DNA of 64,000 nucleotides from CAVROP01 sp050012175 (GTDB taxonomy: Bacteria > Acidobacteriota > Terriglobia > UBA7540): assembly GCA_050012175.1 (NCBI GenBank), contig JBEKHR010000009.1, positions 86,045-150,044 on the forward strand, read 5' to 3'. The translations under genes were made by a program, and so were the position numbers. Below are positions 1 to 6,847 of the stretch, in pieces. Positions within the stretch are counted from its first letter, which is position 1. Every line of letters begins with the position of its first letter. The notes beneath the pieces are model-generated. The model made no database searches. It saw nothing but the letters and a program-made list of their open reading frames with translations, and was not told the DNA's origin.

Positions 1-730
1 CTATGGCCACATCGAATCTCTCTTCCCCGCCTGCCGCCATAATCTTATGGACAGCGTCCCCACTGGACGTATTCACGGGCAGACCGACCCCAAACTCGCG
101 AACATAATTCAAACGTTCCTGCGACACGTCCACCACCATCACCGAGTCGCAACCTCGCGCCTTTAGAATGCTGGCGTGCATCAGGCCAATGGGCCCCGAT
201 CCGAAGACCACGGCACGATCTGCCGGCTGAGGAGATAAGTACTCCTGGCCGTTCAGGACACAGGAAAGCGGTTCGATCAGCGCCGCGCGCTCCACGGACA
301 TGGAATTCGGAATTGGAATCACGTTGCCTTGCGCCACCGCAAGGGCAGGAATCTTGACGTACTCCGCGAATCCCCCGGCGTAATCGTAACCCAGCGCTGT
401 GAAGGAGTCACAGAGATTGTATTGCTTGCGCTTGCAGTAAACGCACTTTCCGCAGCCAACCACGGTGGCGACCACAACTTTTTGGCCGATGTGCAGCCCA
501 CCTCCTACACCTGAACCAATCTCGTGAACAGTTCCAACAATCTCATGCCCGGTGATCGCCGGCGGCACTACGTTCTTCTGCCCATGGGTGTAAATGCGCT
601 TGTCCGTCCCGCACACGGAACAGCGCAGGACCCGCAAAACAACCTCCCCGGTTCCAACCGTGGGCTTCGGAACATCCTCGATCCGCACGTCTCGCGGCCC
701 GTAAAAAACTGCTGCTTTCATTTGACTCAT
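1..730 (-). CDS. Zinc-dependent alcohol dehydrogenase (MDR family), 3' part off the window
   Basis: This is an NAD(P)-dependent medium-chain dehydrogenase acting on an alcohol or polyol in the cytoplasm. About 243 N-terminal residues are present and the reading frame runs open off the left edge, so the C-terminal third is missing. Translated from the ATG at 730, the catalytic-zinc region shows C37/C40 (CSVCGTD) and the GHE motif at 61-63. The structural-zinc lobe has four cysteines at 93, 96, 99 and 107. A Rossmann glycine motif (VVFGSGPIGLM) follows near residue 175. A second in-frame ATG three codons later is an equally possible start. The exact substrate cannot be read from the sequence; sorbitol, threonine and other secondary-alcohol dehydrogenases share this plan. 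Confidence 0.9.
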   Translation of the reverse strand, partial: MSQMKAAVFYGPRDVRIEDVPKPTVGTGEVVLRVLRCSVCGTDKRIYTHGQKNVVPPAITGHEIVGTVHEIGSGVGGGLHIGQKVVVATVVGCGKCVYCKRKQYNLCDSFTALGYDYAGGFAEYVKIPALAVAQGNVIPIPNSMSVERAALIEPLSCVLNGQEYLSPQPADRAVVFGSGPIGLMHASILKARGCDSVMVVDVSQERLNYVREFGVGLPVNTSSGDAVHKIMAAGGEERFDVAI

Positions 731-1027
731 GATCTTTCTCCAGCCTCATTCGGCTGGTACCCAATTGCCCAACTCACTACCTTGGTAGCTAAGTACACAG
801 TTCCAGAAATTCAGGCACGTATTGCGAACGATACACGCTAAGCGCGGGCTCTCGCCTGCGGCGTGCTCCGGGCACCTTCGGAGTACGCCGTGACTCGGGA
901 AGAACGGCCAGCGGATTACGAACCGGATGGCGCCACCCTGGATACCAGCAAGCCGAACGTGTTGTATCTGCTTGGTCGGTCTTGTTGTGTCTCGGCTCAG
1001 CGGCGCCGCTGAGAAACGGTCGAACCC
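731..1027. other. Intergenic, no gene seen
   Basis: This gap holds only short overlapping open frames on both strands without family resemblance or ribosome-binding sites. I see no convincing terminator or promoter. Confidence 0.5.
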
Positions 1028-1834
1028 TCACGCGCCCGCCTTCCCAGGCTTGCCTGGCTTCCTCACTGATTGGGTTTGTTCGAACTCCGCAAAGTATTCG
1101 TGCGCGAGCCTACGGTGTGCGGCTATCCTGTCGACCGCGTAACCGGTCGTGGTCGGGAAAGCGGCACAGTGATCGTAATATGCATCCAGCTCCTTCAAGA
1201 GCGCGCGCGCCAATTTGCCGGCGGGTTTATCCGTCAGCCACCATCGCCATAAGATATGCGAAAGCGGCTTTGAACCGGCGGGCGCGAACGCTCTGGCTGA
1301 CTCGTGAACATAGATTCCAAATGGCGGAGCATTCGTCTGAGAAACAAAGGCCTGGACGAGCGGCATACCTATGAGCATCGAGTCCGAATACGTGCTTTCC
1401 TGGAGAATCTGAGCGCCTGCTTTACATTCTCGGCCGAGTATGACAGGTCCGTACGCCACAGCTGCGCGTACAACTGAGCGTTCCCAAAGTTCAACAGCGA
1501 GAAACTCGGCGGCCATCGAGCGGAACACGTCAGAGAAGAAGAACCTCACCGGATCGGCCTCTTGCGAGACGATGTATATTCCGTCGATCATCGGAAACAG
1601 TTCCAGCGGCGTCTTTTTGTTCTTCCGGACCGCTGTCAACGCGGCGACATGGAGCTTCATAATGGGAATCGCTGCTGTGCGAACGGAACGCAGAAGCTTG
1701 GCGCGTGCGCCCATGATGTCGATCCAGACGACGTACCGATAGCATTCGGGACCGGCATTCTCGCCCATGAAGTAAGGGCGGAGATAATCTAAGTCTGAGG
1801 GCGCAAGACCTGGGATTTTCATGCTCGTCTCCAC
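1028..1834 (-). CDS. Degenerate class III nucleotidyl-cyclase-like protein
   Basis: This is a 268-residue cytoplasmic protein of unknown function. Its layout recalls the nucleotide cyclase / GGDEF palm fold. A hydrophobic strand ends in D39 of WIDIMG (compare the FxDIxGF first metal aspartate of class III cyclases). A second hydrophobic strand carries D84 (MIDGIYIVS). A later strand has R123-A-A-V-A-Y-G (compare RxGIAxG), followed near residue 155 by IGMPLVQAF, which resembles the GxxLxxAxxLE helix of uncharacterised DILGF-type proteins. There is no signal peptide or membrane segment. The C-terminus is basic. No partner gene is fused or overlapping. Whether it still makes a cyclic nucleotide is unknown: the two aspartates are present, but typical substrate-specifying residues are not obvious. 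The fold call is inference from motif spacing. Confidence 0.6.
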   Translation of the reverse strand: METSMKIPGLAPSDLDYLRPYFMGENAGPECYRYVVWIDIMGARAKLLRSVRTAAIPIMKLHVAALTAVRKNKKTPLELFPMIDGIYIVSQEADPVRFFFSDVFRSMAAEFLAVELWERSVVRAAVAYGPVILGRECKAGAQILQESTYSDSMLIGMPLVQAFVSQTNAPPFGIYVHESARAFAPAGSKPLSHILWRWWLTDKPAGKLARALLKELDAYYDHCAAFPTTTGYAVDRIAAHRRLAHEYFAEFEQTQSVRKPGKPGKAGA

Positions 1835-2250
1835 GAAAACTGTGCTCGTGACCGGTGGTCAACTCCGTCATCCTCTGCCCGCGGTCACGCACCTGCTCGG
1901 AAATCGACATGAAGCGTTTGCAGGCAGCCCGCCCGCGCTGCTCAGCGACAACGGCGCAGCAGAGGCCCGTTCAGGTCGGATTGTCGCGCACTCGAAAAGA
2001 ATACTTCACTCTCAGGGCGGGTTGTGTGACCCAAGGGCGCGCCGTGGCAAACTGCCCTTCGATCCCCCGCGCGAACACGTTAGCGCACTCATGAAACCCC
2101 GTACTAAGGTGGCTTTGCCCGCTACGCCGCCGTATGACGGTCGGGTTAAACAGGTGCGGGGACAGGATGGGTCGGCAACTGTTCGCACGCTCACCTTGAC
2201 CGAAAACCGGTGCCAACAAGCGCCCAGTATACAGGTAAGCCCATATAGAT
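1835..2250. other. Intergenic, no gene supported
   Basis: Several open frames up to 167 codons exist here on both strands, but their compositions are irregular (scattered Arg, Pro, Ser), they overlap one another and none has a ribosome-binding site. I see no defined regulatory element. Confidence 0.4.
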
Positions 2251-2574
2251 TCAACGCGAAGGTGTGCCAACGGTGTGGCGGCGGAGACGCCCCACTTGGG
2301 TCACGCCAGCTAACTGTTCGGTAAGCCGTGCAGCATGGAGGCGCTTCCCAGGTTGTACACCCGCGTTAGCGAGGAAGACATTTGCCGAAATCGCGAGAGC
2401 CTCACGGCGCGGCTGGGTTTCCTCGGGAGAATCGTACACCGCAGCAATGCGGGAAGGTGACTCAAAGAACTGCGGGTGCCCCTCGGCGAAACCGTCGACC
2501 GCTGCCGCCACCGGTGGCGTACCGGTGGGGGCGAGCATCTCCCACGGTGGCGCCTCAGAGCAGCCATTCGGCAA
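2251..2574 (-). CDS. Possible small ORF overlapping the 3' end of the XRE-TPR gene
   Basis: This is a 107-codon frame on the regulator's strand. It starts at a TTG (2574) about 20 nt inside the regulator's 3' end; an in-frame ATG lies at 2538. Codon third positions are mostly G or C, as in neighbouring genes, which favours coding. The product is Ala/Pro/Arg-rich, has no signal peptide or membrane segment, and matches no family I know. The overlapping layout recalls Rap-Phr type pairs, in which the peptide gene overlaps the end of a TPR regulator, but no secretion signal is visible. It could equally be noise. Confidence 0.3.
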   Translation of the reverse strand: MPNGCSEAPPWEMLAPTGTPPVAAAVDGFAEGHPQFFESPSRIAAVYDSPEETQPRREALAISANVFLANAGVQPGKRLHAARLTEQLAGVTQVGRLRRHTVGTPSR

Positions 2575-3904
2575 AATGTCGGCCGCTTAGTCGCGCGGGA
2601 TTTTCTACTTCGTTAATCTTCTTATTGAGGTCTCGTGCCTTGTGTTCTCGCGGCCGCTCCGTGCCCTGGGCAAAGTGCATTGCGGCATCGAAAGAATGCC
2701 TCAAAGCCTCGTTCACTTCTCCCCTCCTCCAGCTGAGTACCGCACTAGAAACGTCAAGGCAGCCTGCGAAGTCCGGCTCCACTCTGAATGTTTTGCTCAA
2801 GTAGCATCCGCCGAGGAGTTTGCTAGCCTCGTTTAGCTGCTCCGGGCCGCCAAGGGCGATCAGTACGTTTGCCGTCGCGCTGGCCGAGTAATCGACCCGG
2901 GGCATCCATTTCTCTTTGCGGGCCAGGTCCTGTGTCTCCCTAAAACGGGTTATTGCATTGTCACACGACCTGTCCAGTCTGGTGCGATCCAGGGCCCACT
3001 CCTCGAAACAAAGCAGGCCCTGAATATACGAGAAAAGACCCGCGTCTACATCCCTGGTGCTTTTCTCGCCGAGAATCCTATCGGCCTCTGTGAAGGCCGT
3101 CCTTGCCGCGCGAGGATTACGGTTCTCATACCAAGCGAACGCTTTCGCCAATTCGAGTTGGTAACGCCACTCCGGCCGAGATCTCAGACAACTCTCCACC
3201 AACCGGCATTCCTCGAGTGCGCCCAGTGCGTCATTTGGCCGATACGCTTTGGCGTACAGGGCCACTTTCGTAACTTGGGACTGTGCCTCGATCAAGCGGT
3301 CTTCCGCACCACCCACTTTCCGTGCCTCGCGGATGATCCAATCGCAGCAGGTTTCGACGAGGGAAGGAGCGTGTCTGCCATACAAAGCGCAAAAGTGAGC
3401 GATTCCCATCCTCAGGTCGGGCGCGCCCAGATACAGCTGGACCATCCTCTTGTAACCCTTCAGGTCCTTTCCCATTAGGTAGTAAGAGACGGTCACCAAC
3501 TCCTCTGGATCCACCTGCTGAAACTGCTCCTGCCAGTCGTGCGCCGACCCGGGGTGTTCCGCAAGTCGTGCTGAAAGGTTGAGATACTTTTCACAAAGAT
3601 CTTCGGGGTGGACGCCCAGCCGCGCCGCGTCGCCGGACCGACGGGCTTCCTCTTGCAAGTGGCAGTGGAGGAGCCTATTGAGCCTATCGAGGTGGGAAAA
3701 GGTTGGCACTGTGGTCCCACTCTCGTATTGCGAATACGCGGGCTGAGTGATTCGTAGGTGCCGGGCAACGTCCTCCTGAGAGTAATGCAACTCCAGGCGC
3801 CTTCTCTTCAACAGCTTTCCGAATTCGTGGCGCAGGCCGCGTTCGGAAAGACGCTGTGGTCTTTGTTCGGATGGTGCTCCAGCGCCTGAATCTGATTGTT
3901 CCAT
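2555..3904 (-). CDS. XRE-family regulator with C-terminal TPR-like helical domain
   Basis: This 449-residue cytoplasmic DNA-binding regulator has an N-terminal XRE helix-turn-helix at about residues 29-80 (FGKLLKRRRLELHYSQEDVA, then ITQPAYSQYESG as recognition helix). The remaining 350 residues are helical repeats of TPR character. This is the plan of RRNPP-type and related regulators whose TPR domain binds a peptide or a partner protein. The start is the first ATG after a clear promoter (3970-3998) and a 17-bp palindrome (3920-3936) in the leader, which suggests autoregulation. A 55-codon gene is divergently transcribed from the same intergenic region and a small ORF overlaps its 3' end. Either could be a regulated target or ligand; that link is inference. 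Confidence 0.8.
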   Translation of the reverse strand: MEQSDSGAGAPSEQRPQRLSERGLRHEFGKLLKRRRLELHYSQEDVARHLRITQPAYSQYESGTTVPTFSHLDRLNRLLHCHLQEEARRSGDAARLGVHPEDLCEKYLNLSARLAEHPGSAHDWQEQFQQVDPEELVTVSYYLMGKDLKGYKRMVQLYLGAPDLRMGIAHFCALYGRHAPSLVETCCDWIIREARKVGGAEDRLIEAQSQVTKVALYAKAYRPNDALGALEECRLVESCLRSRPEWRYQLELAKAFAWYENRNPRAARTAFTEADRILGEKSTRDVDAGLFSYIQGLLCFEEWALDRTRLDRSCDNAITRFRETQDLARKEKWMPRVDYSASATANVLIALGGPEQLNEASKLLGGCYLSKTFRVEPDFAGCLDVSSAVLSWRRGEVNEALRHSFDAAMHFAQGTERPREHKARDLNKKINEVENPARLSGRHFAEWLL

Positions 3905-3919
3905 AGCTTGCCGACTCCG

Positions 3920-3936
3920 TATAAGCGGGGCTTATA
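3920..3936. promoter_or_regulatory. Palindromic operator of the XRE-TPR gene
   Basis: A perfect 7-bp inverted repeat, TATAAGC-GGG-GCTTATA, lies in the leader between the -10 box and the start codon of the XRE-TPR gene. Such dyads are typical binding sites of XRE dimers, so autorepression is likely (inference). Confidence 0.5.
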
Positions 3937-3969
3937 TCTGGCTCTTGGCGCGTTCGAGGACTCAGCTTC

Positions 3970-3998
3970 ATTATACGTCCAGAGAGAAAGCAGACCAA
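3970..3998 (-). promoter_or_regulatory. Sigma-70-type promoter of the XRE-TPR gene
   Basis: On the minus strand a TTGGTC -35 box (3993-3998) and a perfect TATAAT -10 box (3970-3975) are separated by 17 bp, about 65 bp upstream of the start codon. Confidence 0.6.
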
Positions 3999-4041
3999 GG
4001 CCAACGCGAGATAGCCGGCCTTGATCAGAAAGGAGGGTGCA

Positions 4042-4209
4042 ATGGGTAAAACGGTAAACATAGGCAGTCCGGACCACTTGACACAAGTTCAGGTCAAGTC
4101 GGACCCCCCCAGGGTCGAAATTGTCGATCACTTCGACAAGGGGCGGGACCCGCTTCCGGCGCACGTCGTCACGATAGTTGGGCCGGATGGGCAAGTCAAA
4201 ACCAGCTAG
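4042..4209 (+). CDS. Small hypothetical protein (55 aa), divergent from XRE-TPR gene
   Basis: This short gene has an excellent ribosome-binding site, AGGAGG at 4031-4036, five bases before the ATG at 4042; a longer upstream start is not needed. The 55-residue product is hydrophilic, has no cysteine, signal peptide or membrane segment, and is rich in Val, Asp and Pro (VKSDPPRVEIVDHF, HVVTIVGPDG). I recognise no family. It is transcribed divergently from the XRE-TPR regulator and is followed by a strong GC hairpin. The position suggests a gene controlled by that regulator or a peptide partner of its TPR domain. It lacks the cysteines or core-peptide features of an obvious modified-peptide precursor. 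Confidence 0.6.
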   Translation: MGKTVNIGSPDHLTQVQVKSDPPRVEIVDHFDKGRDPLPAHVVTIVGPDGQVKTS

Positions 4210-4217
4210 TGACCGAG

Positions 4218-4247
4218 GGGCCGGGGCAATTTAAGTCGCCCCGGCCC
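4218..4247 (+). terminator. GC-rich hairpin after the 55-aa gene
   Basis: A perfect 10-bp stem (GGGCCGGGGC / GCCCCGGCCC) with a 10-nt loop starts 8 nt after the stop codon of the small gene. There is no U-tract, so it may be a weak or Rho-assisted terminator, or an RNA-stabilising hairpin. Confidence 0.45.
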
Positions 4248-4382
4248 TGGCATTAGGCTCTGAAAAATCCGAGGCCAGTCGCGACATCGATGAATCCAGC
4301 GGCGTTGTGACGCCCATGTGTGACCCTATAGGCCTCGTAGAATCAGCGTTGAAACAGGGTACCTTCCAATCCCACCGGTCCG

Positions 4383-6170
4383 TTAATTTGCGGAGGATCT
4401 GCCTGTTTTCTGTGCAGCAATCCACTCATTGATTCTTGTTTCGAGCACCTCGAGGGGGAGTGGTCCGTCGGCGAGCACGGCATCGTGGAAGGCGCGAATA
4501 TCGAATTTGTCGCCGAGGGAGTCCCGGGCGCGTTGGCGCAGCTCGACAATTTTCATCTGGCCGAGTTTGTAAGCCAGCGCCTGCCCGGGCCACGCGATGT
4601 AGCGGTCCACTTCGGTCTGGATGTTGGGTTCATCCATGGCGGTGTGCTGGCGGAAGAAGTCCACCATTTGCTGGCGCGACCAGTGCTTGTAGTGCACACC
4701 TGTATCCACAACCAGGCGAACAGAACGCCACATCTCATTTTCCAACCGTCCATATTCGCTATAGGGATCTTGGTAGAAACCGGCTTCTTTGCCCAATCGC
4801 TCCGCGTAAAACGCCCAACCCTCGGAATACGCATTGTAAGAAGCAAATCTGCGGAAGGGCGGAAGGTTAGCCAGTTCCTGCGCGATGGAGAACTGCAGAT
4901 GATGACCAGGTATGCCCTCATGATAGGCAATCGCTTCCACATTGAGCAGGAGCCGATGCTGGGGATCATATTCATTGACGTTGATGCGGCCAGGGCGTGA
5001 ATCGTCACCGGCTCCGGGTGAGTAATCGGCAGGGACGGCATCAGGAGCGCGAAACGCCTCCATGGGAATTACTTCCAGTTTGTTCTTCGGCAAATGAGAG
5101 AAAAGTTGCGGAAGCTTGGAATACATCTGGTCGGTGTAATGTTGGTACAGGCCGAGAAGTTGCTGACCGGAGCTCGCATAGAGATGGCGATCGTTCCGGA
5201 TGTGCTGGTTAAAACTCGCCAAGTCGCTGAAGCCCTGCTGGTGAGCAATCTCGAGCAGCTCGGTCTCGATTTCAGCCACTTGTTTGAGCCCCAGCTTGTG
5301 GATGTCTTCCGGGCCTAAATCAGTAGTCGTCATTCGTCGCATGTCGAAGCGATAACGGGCGTCACCCTCCGGCAATGCCCAAATGCCAACTTCCGTGCCT
5401 CCCTTAGGAGCGTATTGGGTGCGTACAAAGGCGGCAAAATTCGCGTACGCAGGCGCCACTTCATTCTTCACAGCGGCGAGGATGGCATCGTGCAGGCGCT
5501 TCTGAGCAGCCTCCGAAATGCCTGCGGGGAACTTAGACACAGGCTGTGTGAATGGGCTGTCGTGCGGAGACTTGTCAGCGATATCCTGTGCTTGGAGGGC
5601 GACCTTCTCCAGCAGATATCGCGGTGGAATCAGACCGTCACGCAGGCCGAGTTGCACATCCGCTACGATCTGTTCGAAGATATGGGGGAGCTGGTGCAGG
5701 CGCGAGAGATAGTCTTCATAATCCTTCACTGAGCGAAAGGGCGTTGCGGAGACCAGAGCTGCATAGGCCAGATGGATTCCGTTCATCTGGTCGACAGGCA
5801 TTTCCCAGTCTTTGAACCTGGATGATTCGATCTGCTCGCGCAAGCTGCGTACCATGAGAATCTTATTCAACTGTTCTTGCTCTGGGAAACCGGTGGTGTC
5901 GATAGAGTCGATGCTCCGGAGCGTCTGTTTCGCATGCTCCAGGTCCTCGGCGAAGAATTTGGCCGAATAATCGCTCACCCTGTCGTTGAATCGGTTGTCG
6001 CCGATATAGGTTGCCATCTCAGGGTGAACTTGAAGCTGATATTCCCACTCACGTTGAAGCGCCGCACTCAGTTGAGCGCGACGCATCTCTAGCGCAGTTT
6101 CCGTCCCTGTCCTTGGAATGGCAATCGTTACCAATGGAATTGCAAGAAGCACTATAGGAATCCACCTCAT
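4383..6170 (-). CDS. DUF885-family secreted metallopeptidase-like protein
   Basis: This 595-residue protein has an N-terminal signal peptide or anchor (RWIPIVLLAIPLVTIAI), so it acts in the periplasm or outside the cell. The family hallmark YHEGIPGHHLQFS lies near residue 420; it provides the HExxxxH-like zinc ligands of DUF885 proteins, which are related to M2/M32-type helical metallopeptidases. Length matches the family (about 550-620 residues). The C-terminal part (GWAFYAERLGKE, then the all-helical segment ending in the basic tail) is also typical. It stands alone on its strand. The substrate is unknown; a peptide-degrading role is inferred from the fold. Confidence 0.85.
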   Translation of the reverse strand: MRWIPIVLLAIPLVTIAIPRTGTETALEMRRAQLSAALQREWEYQLQVHPEMATYIGDNRFNDRVSDYSAKFFAEDLEHAKQTLRSIDSIDTTGFPEQEQLNKILMVRSLREQIESSRFKDWEMPVDQMNGIHLAYAALVSATPFRSVKDYEDYLSRLHQLPHIFEQIVADVQLGLRDGLIPPRYLLEKVALQAQDIADKSPHDSPFTQPVSKFPAGISEAAQKRLHDAILAAVKNEVAPAYANFAAFVRTQYAPKGGTEVGIWALPEGDARYRFDMRRMTTTDLGPEDIHKLGLKQVAEIETELLEIAHQQGFSDLASFNQHIRNDRHLYASSGQQLLGLYQHYTDQMYSKLPQLFSHLPKNKLEVIPMEAFRAPDAVPADYSPGAGDDSRPGRINVNEYDPQHRLLLNVEAIAYHEGIPGHHLQFSIAQELANLPPFRRFASYNAYSEGWAFYAERLGKEAGFYQDPYSEYGRLENEMWRSVRLVVDTGVHYKHWSRQQMVDFFRQHTAMDEPNIQTEVDRYIAWPGQALAYKLGQMKIVELRQRARDSLGDKFDIRAFHDAVLADGPLPLEVLETRINEWIAAQKTGRSSAN

Positions 6171-6257
6171 AATGGGAGTAGATTATCACAGACAACGACT
6201 CCAAACGAGTAGCTAAACCTCAGATGTCGCACATTTTGCTGAACCAGCGGGGGGGGG

Positions 6258-6286
6258 TTGACAAACCCTAACACATCGGCTACAGT
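6258..6286 (+). promoter_or_regulatory. Near-consensus sigma-70 promoter
   Basis: TTGACA (6258-6263) and TACAGT (6281-6286) are separated by exactly 17 bp. It reads rightward into about 560 nt without a clear gene before the beta-propeller CDS. Confidence 0.65.
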
Positions 6287-6292
6287 GCTAGC

Positions 6293-6495
6293 GTATGGCC
6301 GGAAAGAGGGTAGGCGGTAGGTAGTAGGTGGTAGGTGGGGAAAGGATTCTTGCCCACAGGCCCGTCAATCCGACGGACCGTGCGAGCTGGGAAACAGTCC
6401 TTATGCAGGCTTTCACCGTCACCTGTAGACTGCCCCGCCGCGGCAGGTCGGCTGTCCCCCGCCGAATGCACAGCGAAGATAGAATTCTTTTTTTT
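6293..6495 (+). ncRNA. Candidate structured RNA downstream of strong promoter
   Basis: The expected transcript start of the promoter at 6258-6286 is near 6293. The following 200 nt contain several short stems that can be drawn by eye, for example CCGTC-aatcc-GACGG, CTGCC-N7-GGCAG, and GCTGT paired with ACAGC. They end near a run of eight or nine T (to 6495). I recognise no known RNA family (not tmRNA, 4.5S or RNase P). It may instead be an untranslated leader. Confidence 0.25.
6309..6340 (+). repeat. Word-type tandem repeat (GGTAGGT/GTAGTAGGT)
   Basis: This is a short array of near-identical words (GGTAGGCGGTAGGTAGTAGG and onward). It resembles one arm of the word-built inverted repeats found upstream of priA, aspS, mutL and cmk in this window. 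Confidence 0.5.
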
Positions 6496-6595
6496 GCGGG
6501 AACGACGCGGGAATGTCTATGAAAACAAAGGACCGCTGTGGAAAAGTGGGAACGAAGCGGGAATGTTTATGAAAATAAAGGTAGTTATCCGTTTA
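6496..6595 (+). repeat. Two 50-bp imperfect tandem units
   Basis: The segment GGGAACGACGCGGGAATGTC (from 6498) recurs exactly 50 bp later with few changes (from 6548), and a shorter third fragment begins near 6598. The unit includes a Shine-Dalgarno-like purine stretch and TATGAAAA, but no open frame is preserved. Confidence 0.55.
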
Positions 6596-6847
6596 AAGCG
6601 GGGATGTATTTGAAAACAGGCAGGTTAATATCTTCAGTCGAGATTAATTAGGTGCCCATCTACGACAGAAAATCCCACGTCAGACCAGACCAATCCTGAT
6701 CTCGTCTCGGACTTAATGTCCTCACTCCGCGCCGCACGCAATGCGTCTGCCGCCCGCCTGCCGGCTTCGAATCTCCCAACCGAGTAAGCCGTGGCCTTCC
6801 TGGTTGCGTTCGAGTAGACATTGTGGTTTATAATGTGTGAAATCGCC

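Larger units (their letters stand above)
6171..6820. other. 650-bp noncoding region with promoter, possible RNA and tandem repeats
   Basis: No protein gene is convincing here. The stretch holds a run of ten G, a near-consensus forward promoter (6258-6286), a word-type repeat (6309-6340), a region with several possible hairpins ending at a T-run (about 6293-6495), and two 50-bp tandem units (6496-6595). It may be the leader of the envelope operon that begins at about 6848. Confidence 0.5.

Noticed and set aside
4042..4209. Modified-peptide (RiPP) precursor
   Set aside because: No Cys/Ser/Thr-rich core, no leader cleavage motif and no modification enzyme nearby.
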